Shown here: positions 1 through 7,369 of the stretch, piece after piece | Layout: every line of letters starts with the position of its first letter | Position numbering within the stretch: the first letter of the stretch is position 1 | DNA from: Candidatus Bipolaricaulota bacterium | GTDB taxonomy: Bacteria; Bipolaricaulota; Bipolaricaulia; Bipolaricaulales; Bipolaricaulaceae | DNA: 9,630 nucleotides | Reading direction: 5' to 3' | NCBI GenBank assembly: GCA_015661965.1 | Contig: DQVA01000158.1 | Coordinates: 1-9,630 of the forward strand | The notes under the pieces: model-generated | What the model was told of the DNA's origin: nothing | Seen by the model: the letters and a program-made list of their open reading frames with translations, nothing else | The model's database searches: none | Program-made: the position numbers and the translations under genes

Positions 1-694
1 CGCCGGCCGCCCCCCGGTACAGCTCCCCTTCCACCACCACCCCGGCTCCGATCCCCTCGCCCACCGTCACGCACACGAAGTTCCGGAAAGCCCGGCCGGC
101 CCCGTACCAACGTTCGGCCAACGTGAGGGCGTTGACGTCGTTCTCCACATAAACCGGGAGATCAAGTTTCTCCGCTAGCGGGGCGGCGAGGGGGATCTCC
201 CGCCAGCCCAGGATGGGGGAGTAGAGCTCGACCCCCCGGGCGGCGTCTACGAACCCGGAGATGCCAATGCCCACCCCCAGGATCTCCCCCTGGGCTAGTT
301 CCTCCACCAGGCCGCGGGCGAGCTTCAGAAAGTCCTCGGGGCTGGGCCGGCCCGGGAAAGGGGCCTCCCGTCGGGCCCGGATCTTTCCGGCCAAGTTGAT
401 CCGGGCAGCGAGCACCCGGCTCTTTTCCACTTTGAGCCCGAGGGCACAGGCGTAGTCTGGATTGAGTGATAGGAGGGTGGGACGGCGGCCGCCGTTGGAT
501 TCGGCCTTTCCCACCTCGGCCACGACGCCCTCCGCCAGGAGCTCCCGGACCAGCCGGGTGAGCACCGAGGGGGCGAGGCCGGTTTTTCGGGCCAGGGCGG
601 TGCGGGACAGGGGGGAGCCTTCCCGGAGCAGGTTGAGGACCAACCCCCGGTTATGGCGGCGGAGCAGGTTCTGATCGCCCTTTGGCGTCCCCAC
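1..694 (-). CDS. ROK-family transcriptional regulator (NagC/XylR type), C-terminal part outside window
   Basis: The reading frame is open from a GTG at 694 down to base 1 and gives 231 residues. Residues about 10-75 form a winged helix-turn-helix (core 'SRTALARKTGLAPSVLTRLV', then wing 'NGGRRPTLLSLN'). From about residue 80 a ROK sugar-binding fold begins, with 'GIGISGFVD' near 142-150, 'ENDVNA' at 184-189 (D186 at the position of the ROK catalytic Asp) and 'GEGIGAGVV' at 212-220. The phosphate-binding DxGxT motif of true ROK kinases is absent ('GLKVEKSRV' stands there), so I read a regulator, not a kinase. Family members are about 380-400 residues, so roughly 60% is present. The GTG start is supported by AGAAGGAAG at 701-709, six bases upstream; the frame is closed a little further upstream. 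It is divergent from the ABC transporter operon and is probably its regulator, with a sugar or sugar phosphate as likely effector. Confidence 0.93.
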   Translation of the reverse strand, partial: MGTPKGDQNLLRRHNRGLVLNLLREGSPLSRTALARKTGLAPSVLTRLVRELLAEGVVAEVGKAESNGGRRPTLLSLNPDYACALGLKVEKSRVLAARINLAGKIRARREAPFPGRPSPEDFLKLARGLVEELAQGEILGVGIGISGFVDAARGVELYSPILGWREIPLAAPLAEKLDLPVYVENDVNALTLAERWYGAGRAFRNFVCVTVGEGIGAGVVVEGELYRGAAG

Positions 695-708
695 GACTAA
701 CTTCCTTC

Positions 709-724
709 TGAAAAGCAAGTTTCA
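709..724. promoter_or_regulatory. possible operator palindrome at the regulator's transcription start
   Basis: TGAAA (709-713) and TTTCA (720-724) form an inverted repeat with a six-base centre, lying directly on the predicted start of regulator transcription and touching its -10 box. Such a position would suit autoregulation by a dimeric ROK protein. The arms are short and the centre is not symmetric, so this is only a candidate. Confidence 0.3.
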
Positions 725-752
725 TTGTAGGGGAGCCACCCCCATCCGTCAA
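724..752 (-). promoter_or_regulatory. sigma70-type promoter of the ROK regulator
   Basis: Read on the minus strand, TTGACG (752-747) is followed after exactly 17 bases by TACAAT (729-724). Each box matches the consensus in five of six positions. Transcription would start near 717, giving a leader of about 23 nt that carries the Shine-Dalgarno sequence at 709-701 of the GTG start at 694. Confidence 0.8.
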
Positions 753-759
753 CCCCGGC

Positions 760-769
760 CAGGGCCCTG
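760..769. promoter_or_regulatory. perfect 10-bp palindrome between divergent promoters
   Basis: CAGGGCCCTG is perfectly self-complementary and lies between the two -35 boxes (regulator -35 at 747-752, transporter -35 at 783-788). The place suits a shared operator or activator site. In GC-rich DNA a 10-bp palindrome can also occur by chance. Confidence 0.25.
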
Positions 770-782
770 CCCCAAACCCCGG

Positions 783-811
783 TTGAACGGCCCCACCCGT
801 TGAGCTAGACT
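783..811 (+). promoter_or_regulatory. sigma70-type promoter of the ABC transporter operon
   Basis: TTGAAC (783-788) and TAGACT (806-811) are separated by 17 bases; each matches the consensus in four of six positions. Transcription would begin near 818 and leave a leader of about 43 nt before the proposed CTG start at 861. The -35 box faces that of the divergent ROK promoter, about 30 bp away. Confidence 0.6.
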
Positions 812-846
812 CTGTTCGCTTTGAGAAACACAAACCCGTCAATGGA

Positions 847-852
847 AGGAGG
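847..852 (+). promoter_or_regulatory. Shine-Dalgarno sequence that points to a CTG start
   Basis: AGGAGG lies at 847-852, within GGAAGGAGGG (844-853). It is eight bases ahead of CTG at 861, an ideal distance, but 47 bases ahead of the GTG at 900, which has only a weak CAGG before it. This is the main evidence for placing the permease start at 861. Confidence 0.6.
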
Positions 853-860
853 GACTACCG

Positions 861-1946
861 CTGTCGGTTAACGCTGTCCGCATCCTCAGGTATTTCCTGG
901 TGCGAGGCCTGGCCCTGGCCGTGTCGCTGTTGATCGGGTTATATCTCACTATCTATATCGCCAACATGGGCGGCTACGTAGACCGAATCCGCAAGGCGGA
1001 GATCCGGGAACAGGTGGGGGTCCAAGTGCTGGGAGATCCCACCTTCAAACAGCTCCCGGCCAGCGAACAACGCCGGATCATCGACGAACGGGTCGCCCTG
1101 GAGGAAAAGAGGTTGGGGCTGGATAAGCCCTTCATCCTCCGCAGCTTCGGCTACCTGGCCCGGGCCATGACCCTCAACCTGGGACGTTCCGAACACCTCA
1201 CCAGCGACTCGGGTTCCCGCCAGGTGAGGCTCATCTTGCTGGAGAGGCTGCCGGCCACCCTCACCCTGTTCGCCACCGCCAACCTGTTGTTGTTCTTCTT
1301 GAGCCTGTACATGGGGTTGTATCTCTCCCGAAAGTACGGAAGCTTGCTAGACAAAATCACCATCGCCTTGGCCCCCATGTCGGCAGCCCCGGGCTGGTTC
1401 TATGGGATCATCCTCATCCTGATCTTCGCCTCCCTGCTCAGGCTCCTCCCGTTCGGCGGCATGGTGGATGCCCCTCCTCCCAAGACCACCTTGGGTTACG
1501 CCTTAAGCGTGGCAAAACACATGGTATTGCCGGTGTTAGCGATGACCTTGTCGGGCCTGTTCATCTCCGTGTACGGCCGGCGCACCTTCTTCCTCATCTT
1601 CTCCAGCGAAGACCACGTGGAGCTGGGGCGGGCCAAAGGGATCCCCCCACGGGCCCTGGAACGCCGGTACATCCTCCGGCCCACTTTGCCGGTCATCATC
1701 ACTAACTTCGCATTGATGCTGATCGCCATGTGGACCGGGGCCATCATCTTGGAAACCGTGTTCAACTGGCCGGGATTGGGACGGCTCTACTACGAAGCCG
1801 TGCAGGTGTTCGATACCCCGGTGATCCTGGGCGAGACCGTGATCTACGCTTATCTTCTGGCACTGACCCTGTTCCTCCTGGACATCATCTACGCCATCGT
1901 GGATCCCCGGGTCAAAGTGGGGGCTGGTGCAGGAGCGGCGGCATGA
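861..1946 (+). CDS. dppB: DppB/OppB-type ABC transporter permease
   Basis: First permease of a dipeptide/oligopeptide-family ABC importer, located in the inner membrane. With the CTG start it has 361 residues (from GTG at 900 it would have 348). The N-terminus from 861, 'RILRYFLVRGLALAVSLL', gives the basic stretch plus first membrane helix typical of DppB; starting at 900 would cut off the basic stretch. A charged extracytoplasmic stretch follows, then 'LLERLPATLTLF' opening the core membrane domain. The cytoplasmic coupling loop is 'LGRAKGIPPRALERRYILRP', the usual EAA-like motif, and the family motif 'ETVFNWPGLGRL' follows. The stop overlaps the next start as ATGA (1943-1946), so the two permeases are translationally coupled. 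The substrate is not known; the symbol denotes family only. Confidence is high for function, moderate for the start. Confidence 0.93.
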   Translation: MSVNAVRILRYFLVRGLALAVSLLIGLYLTIYIANMGGYVDRIRKAEIREQVGVQVLGDPTFKQLPASEQRRIIDERVALEEKRLGLDKPFILRSFGYLARAMTLNLGRSEHLTSDSGSRQVRLILLERLPATLTLFATANLLLFFLSLYMGLYLSRKYGSLLDKITIALAPMSAAPGWFYGIILILIFASLLRLLPFGGMVDAPPPKTTLGYALSVAKHMVLPVLAMTLSGLFISVYGRRTFFLIFSSEDHVELGRAKGIPPRALERRYILRPTLPVIITNFALMLIAMWTGAIILETVFNWPGLGRLYYEAVQVFDTPVILGETVIYAYLLALTLFLLDIIYAIVDPRVKVGAGAGAAA

Positions 1947-3282
1947 GGACCATTTGGGAAGGACTAAAACAGCTCACCCTCTACAAGTCAGCCATGTTGG
2001 GGCTGGGGATCATCGGGATCCTGGTGGGGATATCCATCTACACCGTGATCGCCATCCCCTACCATGAGGCCATCAACAAATGGCGGGGCGGGGAGGAGAT
2101 GTGGCTCGACAACCCGCGCAACGCGATGCCGGCTTGGGTGAACCTGTTCGGCTGGAATCTGCCGGAGACCATCAAGGTGGACAGCCAAACCGGCGGGGAG
2201 AAGGAGGTCATCCCGCTCGGGGGGGAGACCTCCGAGATCAGGATCCGCCTTGCGTTCGACTACAGCTATGCCGGGTTCCCCCCTGAGGTGGCGGTGGCCT
2301 TCTCGGCCACTTACCAGGTAAAGAAGCCGTTCGTGTCCTTCACCTGGATCACCCCGGATGGGCGTGAGTACGCATTTGGCGGGCAAGAGGTGCGGGACAG
2401 GGAGCGGATAACCATCTCCACCAGCCCTGAACTCAAGAGGCTGTTGGGGATGACGAACCCAGAGGTGGGGTTGTTCCTGGACCCGGACTCGGGGGACGAA
2501 CCCCGCCCACTCAAGGGCACTTATACCCTGGTCATCGACGGCTATGTATTCGAGGAAGGCTCGGACCTGGACGCCCGGCTGATCGTGTACGGCGAGGTGT
2601 ATGGGCTGGCGGGGACCGACGCCAAGCGCCGGGACTTGATGGTAGCCCTCCTGTGGGGCACCCCCATTGCCCTGGCGTTCGGGTTGTTTGGGGCGCTGAT
2701 CACCTCGGTGGCCAGCCTCCTGATCGCGGCTGTGGGGGTGTAGTACGGCCGGTTCGTGGACGCGTTCATCCAGCGGGCTACCGAGGTGAGAATGATCCTG
2801 CCCACCCTCCCCATCCTGATCATGATCGGGACCTTCTACTCCAAGAGCCTGTGGGTGATGCTGGGGACGATCATCGTGCTCAGCATCTTCGGATCGGCCA
2901 TCAAGAGCAACCGGGCCATGTTCCTGCAGATGAAGACCGCTCCCTACATCGAGGCGGCGCGGAGCTATGGGGCACCGAACCTGCGCATCGTGTTCCGGTA
3001 CCTGGTGCCCAAGGCGATCCCCTTGCTCATCCCCTCGTTCGTGATCATGATCCCCAGCCTGGTATTCCTGGAGGCATCGTTGGCCTATATCGGGTTGGGG
3101 GACCCGGTACTGCCCACCTGGGGGAAGGTGCTCCAGGACGCGTCCCAGTCCGGGGCCCTCTACAAGGGCTTCTATTACTGGGTCCTGGAGCCGGCGTTCC
3201 TGCTCATGCTGACCGGGGTGGGCTTCACCGCGGTGGGCTTCGCCTTGGACCGAATCTTCAACCCCAGGTTGAGGGAGATCTG

Positions 3283-3283
<1 letters not shown>
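1943..3283 (+). pseudogene. dppC: DppC/OppC-type ABC permease interrupted by one in-frame TAG
   Basis: Second permease, partner of DppB. ATG 1943 has AGGAG at 1931-1935. The frame gives 266 residues, then TAG (2741-2743), then 179 more residues in the same frame to TGA at 3281-3283. Both sides look intact: membrane helix 1 at about 16-38, a large extracytoplasmic insert at about 40-228, 'LLWGTPIALAFGLFG' opening the core domain, then after the stop 'YGRFVDAFIQRATEV', the coupling loop 'EAARSYGAPNLRIVFRYLVP' and 'YIGLGDPVLPTWG'. Relatives read GYYGGxVD across the break, so TAG sits where a Tyr (TAC or TAT) is expected, one base away. Without the TAG the protein would be 446 residues against about 300 in usual DppC, the excess being the insert. 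The cause may be a recent nonsense mutation, a sequencing error or readthrough. No Shine-Dalgarno precedes the GTG at 2756, so a separate downstream product is not supported. Confidence 0.85.
2741..2743 (+). other. internal amber codon in dppC
   Basis: TAG lies as codon 267 of dppC, between '...IAAVGV' and 'YGRFVD...'. The reading frame does not shift across it. Other genes in the window end at TAG (the second ATPase at 5252 and csp at 5495), so TAG works as a normal stop here. Confidence 0.9.
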
Positions 3284-4253
<970 letters not shown>

Positions 4254-4257
<4 letters not shown>

Positions 4258-5252
4258 TGGAGAGCAAGCAAAACGGCACTTTATTGCAGGTCAGGGACCT
4301 TCACACCTGGTTCGAGCTCAGGAAGTTCGGGTTCCTGCGGATCGGGTTCGTGCGGGCGGTAGACGGGGTCAACTTCGACCTGGAAGAGGGGGAGGCGTTC
4401 GCCATCGTGGGCGAATCCGGCTGCGGCAAGAGCACCCTGGCCCGCACCGTGCTGGGGCTATACAAGCCCACCCAGGGGGAAGTGCTGTTCCAGGGGCGCT
4501 CGCTCCAGGAGCTGGGGAAGGCATACCACTCCCAAGTGGGCTACGTGCAGCAAGACCCCTACGGGGCCCTGCCCCCCTTCATGAGTGTGAAGCGCATCCT
4601 GGAGGAGCCCCTCATAATCAACAAGGCCCTCCCCAGCAAGGAGGCACGGCTGGCCCGGATCGAGGAGGTGCTGGAGGAGGTCCGGCTTATCCCGGTCAAG
4701 GACATCATCGGCAAGTTCCCGCACATGCTCTCCGGGGGGCAGCAGCAGCGGGTGGTGATCGCCCGGGCCACCATCCTCAAACCGAAGCTGATCGTAGCCG
4801 ACGAGCCGGTGTCCATGCTGGACGCCTCGGTGCGGGTGGAGATCCTGAAGCTGCTGCGGGAACTACAGGAGGCCCACCGGCTAGGTGTTATCTACATCAC
4901 CCACGACCTGTCCACCATCCGCTACTTCTCCGAGCGTATCTTCGTTATGTACGCGGCCAAGTTCGTGGAGAAGGCGAAAGTGCACGAGCTGATCCACAAC
5001 CCGCTCCACCCTTATACCCAAGCCCTGCTCGAAGCGCTGCCCGACCCGGAGCCGGAGAATGCCGAGACGTTCAGAAATGTGCCCCCGGGGGAGCCCCCCA
5101 GCCTGGTGCGCCCGCCGCAGGGGTGTCGATTCCACCCCCGCTGTACCCAGGTCATTCAAGGGCTCTGCGACCAGCAGGTGCCGCCGGAGTTCGAACCGGA
5201 GCCGGAGCACTTCGTGTCCTGCTGGTTGTATCGCGATGGACAGGGGAATTAG
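4254..5252 (+). CDS. dppF: DppF/OppF-type ABC transporter ATPase
   Basis: 332-residue second ATPase of the importer. It shows Walker A 'GESGCGKST' (53-61), Q-loop 'YVQQDPYGALPP', signature 'LSGGQQQR', Walker B 'LIVADEP' with 'VSMLDASVR', H-loop 'ITHDLS', and the C-terminal oligo/HPY extension 'PPQGCRFHPRC' ending in 'FVSCWLYRDG'. 'VSMLD' before 'ASVR' is typical of the F subunit rather than the D subunit. Two consecutive ATG codons (4254 and 4257) are possible starts; GGGAAGG at 4243-4249 is four bases from the first and seven from the second, so 4257 may be preferred, a one-residue difference. It overlaps dppD by four bases and the next small gene by 17. The stop is TAG. Confidence 0.96.
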
Positions 5253-5439
5253 GCTGATAACGCTCGGGTTTGTGTTGCTGGTCCTGGGGTGGATCCTGCC
5301 CATCTTGATGGTGCTCAGGCTCATGGCCCCCAACATGGGTTTGAGCTTTCTCTCCTTTTCCTCATCTGTAGCGGGGCTGCTGCTGGGCCTGGCCGGCATC
5401 GCCCAGCACACCCGCTCCGGACGGGGGCCCACGCCATGA
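5236..5439 (+). CDS. small two-helix membrane protein, unknown function
   Basis: A 67-residue reading frame begins at ATG 5236, inside the last codons of dppF (17-base overlap), and ends in TGA right before the terminator stem. Two hydrophobic segments, about residues 6-30 ('LITLGFVLLVLGWILPILMV') and 36-57 ('LSFLSFSSSVAGLLLGLAGI'), are joined by a short turn 'RLMAPNMG'; the tail 'QHTRSGRGPTP' is polar and basic. This is the pattern of a genuine small membrane protein, since the hydrophobic runs are not expected by chance in this frame. GGTTGTATCG upstream is a poor ribosome site, so it is probably translated by coupling to dppF. It could be an accessory subunit of the transporter or an unrelated passenger. 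I do not recognise a named family. Confidence 0.7.
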   Translation: MDRGIRLITLGFVLLVLGWILPILMVLRLMAPNMGLSFLSFSSSVAGLLLGLAGIAQHTRSGRGPTP

Positions 5440-5440
5440 A

Positions 5441-5471
5441 AAAGCCCCCTCCCTTAAAAGGAGGGGGCTTT
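5441..5471. terminator. bidirectional rho-independent terminator
   Basis: AAAGCCCCCTCC (5441-5452) and GGAGGGGGCTTT (5460-5471) form a perfect 12-bp stem with a seven-base loop. On the minus strand the stem is followed by TTTTTCAT, a proper U-tract, so it should work well for csp, which ends at 5495. On the plus strand the tail is TTTCCTC, a weaker U-tract, ending the transporter operon. It lies between two convergent units. Confidence 0.92.
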
Positions 5472-5494
5472 CCTCATGGTTCGGCGTTTCGCAG

Positions 5495-5695
5495 CTACCG
5501 CGGCACTACGTTCTTCGCCTGAGGCCCCTTGGGGCCCTCGACGATCTCAAACTCGACGGTCTGGCCTTCGCGTAGGGACTTGAAGCCGGTCATGTTGATG
5601 GCGGAGAAATGGACGAACACGTCGGGGCCATCTTCCTGCTCGATGAACCCATACCCCTTGGAGTCATCAAACCACTTCACCTTACCGGTGGCCAT
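5495..5695 (-). CDS. csp: cold-shock domain protein (CspA family)
   Basis: A 66-residue single-domain nucleic-acid-binding protein of full family length. It begins 'MATGKVKWFDDSKGYGFIEQ', containing RNP1 'KGYGFI', and has RNP2 'VFVHF' with the typical 'SAI' following, ending 'EGPKGPQAKNVVPR'. Such proteins bind single-stranded RNA or DNA and melt structure, helping translation at low temperature or in general growth. The ATG at 5695 is preceded by AGGAGGG (5709-5703 on the minus strand) at a good distance. It is monocistronic, with its own promoter, a leader of about 107 nt and a strong terminator. It is convergent with the transporter operon and divergent from glgA. Confidence 0.97.
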   Translation of the reverse strand: MATGKVKWFDDSKGYGFIEQEDGPDVFVHFSAINMTGFKSLREGQTVEFEIVEGPKGPQAKNVVPR

Positions 5696-5802
5696 AGGTC
5701 ATTCCCTCCTTTCCTTCTGGTTTCCGACCGCCTACATGCACCTACCGCTACGCCTTTGGGAACTACCCTACGGCCACGCGGTCGCACTTCGTACGGTCCT
5801 AC
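5696..5802 (-). promoter_or_regulatory. long, possibly structured csp leader
   Basis: The predicted untranslated leader of csp holds a complementary pair, CGACCGC and GCGGTCG (plus-strand 5725-5731 and 5778-5784), that could close a domain of about 46 bases just upstream of the ribosome site. It also has six copies of GTAG on the transcribed strand (CTAC on plus at 5732, 5742, 5748, 5763, 5768 and 5799). Structured leaders regulate csp genes in other bacteria by temperature; here a regulatory role is inference. Confidence 0.35.
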
Positions 5803-5808
5803 GCGCCC

Positions 5809-5836
5809 ATAGTATCACTTGGGGCCGATAATTCAA
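5809..5836 (-). promoter_or_regulatory. predicted promoter of csp
   Basis: On the minus strand TTGAAT (5836-5831) is followed after 16 bases by TACTAT (5814-5809). Each matches the consensus in four of six positions. Transcription would begin near 5802, leaving a leader of about 107 nt, long compared with the other leaders in the window and typical of csp genes. Confidence 0.55.
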
Positions 5837-5853
5837 GGGCTGCCAGTTGGGGT

Positions 5854-5875
5854 TTCCGGTGTGGCACGGCCGGAA
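5854..5875. promoter_or_regulatory. inverted repeat upstream of glgA
   Basis: TTCCGG (5854-5859) and CCGGAA (5870-5875) form a six-base inverted repeat with a ten-base centre, between the csp promoter and the glgA -35 box. The spacing of half-sites would suit a dimeric regulator. It may equally be chance in GC-rich DNA. Confidence 0.25.
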
Positions 5876-5895
5876 GGGGGTAGGAGTGCCCCGGG

Positions 5896-5925
5896 TTGAC
5901 GGGGCTCGCCCCGGTCGGGCATAGT
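5896..5925 (+). promoter_or_regulatory. predicted promoter of glgA with palindromic spacer
   Basis: TTGACG (5896-5901) and CATAGT (5920-5925) are 18 bases apart; matches to consensus are five and four of six. The spacer contains CGGGGCTCGCCCCG (5900-5913), a palindrome with two unpaired central bases, a possible operator. Transcription would begin near 5932, giving a very short leader of about 16 nt just covering GGAGGTG (5934-5940). Confidence 0.55.
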
Positions 5926-5947
5926 GGTGAAGCGGAGGTGGAACGAG

Positions 5948-7369
5948 ATGCGCGTTCTCTTTGTGGCTACAGAGGTAGCACCGTTCGCCAAGGTAGGGGG
6001 CCTGGCCGACGTGGCGGCCGCCCTGCCCCGGGCGCTGGCCGAGCTGGGGGTGGAGGTAGCGGTGGCCCTGCCTAAGTACCGGGGGGTGGAGGGGAAAGCG
6101 GAGCTTACCCCCCATTCCAGGTTCTCGGTGCCGGTGGCCGGGGAGGAGAAGGAATGCCAGGTGTTCCAGGGGAACCTCCCCCAAACCTCCGTCCCGGTTT
6201 ACTTCCTCTCCCATGACCCCTATTTCGACCGGGCCCAGGTTTATGGGGAGGGGGGCGGGGACTACCCGGACTCCCTAGAGCGGTTCACCTTTCTGTCGCG
6301 GGCGGCGGTGGCGTTGGCCACCCAGCTGGGGATAGAGCTCCTGCACGTGAACGACTGGCACACCGCGTTGGTGCCGGTCCTCCTGCGGGCCGGAGAGGGC
6401 CCCCGCCGGATGAAGACCGTGCTCACCATCCACAACCTGGCCTACCAAGGGGTGTTCCCTTGGGAACAGCGCACGGCCCTGGGCCTGCCCGACCGGGATA
6501 TGGCGGTGCTGAAACACGCGGGGAAGCTGAACCTCCTCAAGGGCGGGATCTTGACGGCGGACCTCCTCACCACCGTAAGCCCCACCTATGCCCGGGAGAT
6601 CCTGGAGCGGGGGGAAGGCCTGGAGGGGTACCTGCGAGCCCGGGCCGGGGTCCTGGTAGGGGTGCTGAACGGGGTGGACTACACGGTGTGGAACCCGGAG
6701 ACCGATCCCCACCTGTGGGCGAACTATTCCGCTCAGGACCTCGCGGGCAAGGCGGAGAACAAACGGCGCCTGCAGCAGGAGCTCCGCCTGGAGGTGACCT
6801 CCGATGTGCCGCTGGTGGGGATGATCTCCCGGCTGGCCGAGCAAAAGGGGTTCGATTTGGTGCTGGAGGCCTTCGACCGGATGATGGCCTTGGGGATCCA
6901 GTTCGTGCTTCTGGGCACTGGAGATCCCCGCTACGAGGAATTCTTCCGCCGTACCACGTCCCGCCGCCCCCAGCAAGCGACGGCCCTGATCACCTTCTCC
7001 GAACAGTGGGCCCACCGGATCGAAGCCGCGGCGGACATCTTCCTCATGCCCTCCCGGTTCGAGCCCTGCGGACTGAACCAGCTGTACTCCCTCCGCTACG
7101 GGACGGTGCCGGTGGTGCGGGCCACCGGGGGGTTGGCCGACACCGTGTTGGATTTCGACCCCACCACCGGCAAGGGGAACGGCTTCAGCTTCACCGACTA
7201 CACCCCGGAGGCGATGTTGGGGGCCCTGCGGCGGGCGGTGGAACTGTATCGTCGGGATCGACGGGCCTGGCGGGAGCTCATGATCCGGGGGATGCGGGAG
7301 GACCACTCCTGGGGGGCCTCCGCCCGGGAATACCTCAGGCTCTACCAGCGGCTCGTCGGAGGATCCTGA
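5948..7369 (+). CDS. glgA: glycogen synthase (GT5 glucosyltransferase)
   Basis: A 473-residue enzyme that adds glucose from a nucleotide sugar, usually ADP-glucose, to growing alpha-1,4-glucan in the cytoplasm. It starts 'MRVLFVATEVAPFAKVGGLA', with the nucleotide-sugar loop K-V-G-G-L at 15-19 (often K-T-G-G-L elsewhere). 'HVNDWHTAL' has H138 at the conserved active-site histidine, 'LTIHNLAYQG' follows, 'SRLAEQKGFD' begins the C-terminal Rossmann domain, and 'FEPCGLNQLYSLRYG' carries the conserved E372 and the sugar-binding CGLNQ, then 'VVRATGGLADTV'. Length is normal. ATG 5948 is chosen over an upstream in-frame start at 5924 because GGAGGTG at 5934-5940 is seven bases ahead and the family N-terminus begins here. 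No glgC or glgB is in the window. Its 3' end overlaps the convergent GH13 gene by 35 bp. Confidence 0.97.
   Translation: MRVLFVATEVAPFAKVGGLADVAAALPRALAELGVEVAVALPKYRGVEGKAELTPHSRFSVPVAGEEKECQVFQGNLPQTSVPVYFLSHDPYFDRAQVYGEGGGDYPDSLERFTFLSRAAVALATQLGIELLHVNDWHTALVPVLLRAGEGPRRMKTVLTIHNLAYQGVFPWEQRTALGLPDRDMAVLKHAGKLNLLKGGILTADLLTTVSPTYAREILERGEGLEGYLRARAGVLVGVLNGVDYTVWNPETDPHLWANYSAQDLAGKAENKRRLQQELRLEVTSDVPLVGMISRLAEQKGFDLVLEAFDRMMALGIQFVLLGTGDPRYEEFFRRTTSRRPQQATALITFSEQWAHRIEAAADIFLMPSRFEPCGLNQLYSLRYGTVPVVRATGGLADTVLDFDPTTGKGNGFSFTDYTPEAMLGALRRAVELYRRDRRAWRELMIRGMREDHSWGASAREYLRLYQRLVGGS
7335..7369. other. tail-to-tail overlap of glgA and the GH13 gene
   Basis: The last 35 bases of glgA and of the GH13 gene are the same DNA on opposite strands; both frames are intact and end in TGA. 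No hairpin terminator was seen here for either gene. Confidence 0.9.

Noticed and set aside
261..674. Plus-strand small frames opposite the ROK gene
   Set aside because: They are shadows of the ROK reading frame, rich in Arg, Ser and Pro, with no supporting signals.
842..871. ATG at 842 opening a nine-codon frame before dppB, as a leader peptide
   Set aside because: The ATG overlaps the Shine-Dalgarno region, there is no ribosome site before it, and the codons show no regulatory pattern.
2741..2743. Pyrrolysine or general reassignment of TAG
   Set aside because: TAG ends the second ATPase and csp in this window, and the codon falls at a Tyr position rather than in a methylamine methyltransferase, so deliberate recoding is unlikely.
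2653..3282. Plus-strand open frame continuing upstream of the ATPase start at 3283
   Set aside because: The upstream part is an out-of-frame reading of dppC; the ATPase family sequence begins at 3283.
6275..7306. Minus-strand open frame of 343 codons opposite glgA
   Set aside because: A shadow of glgA with His/Gln/Gly/Pro-rich sequence and no recognisable domain.
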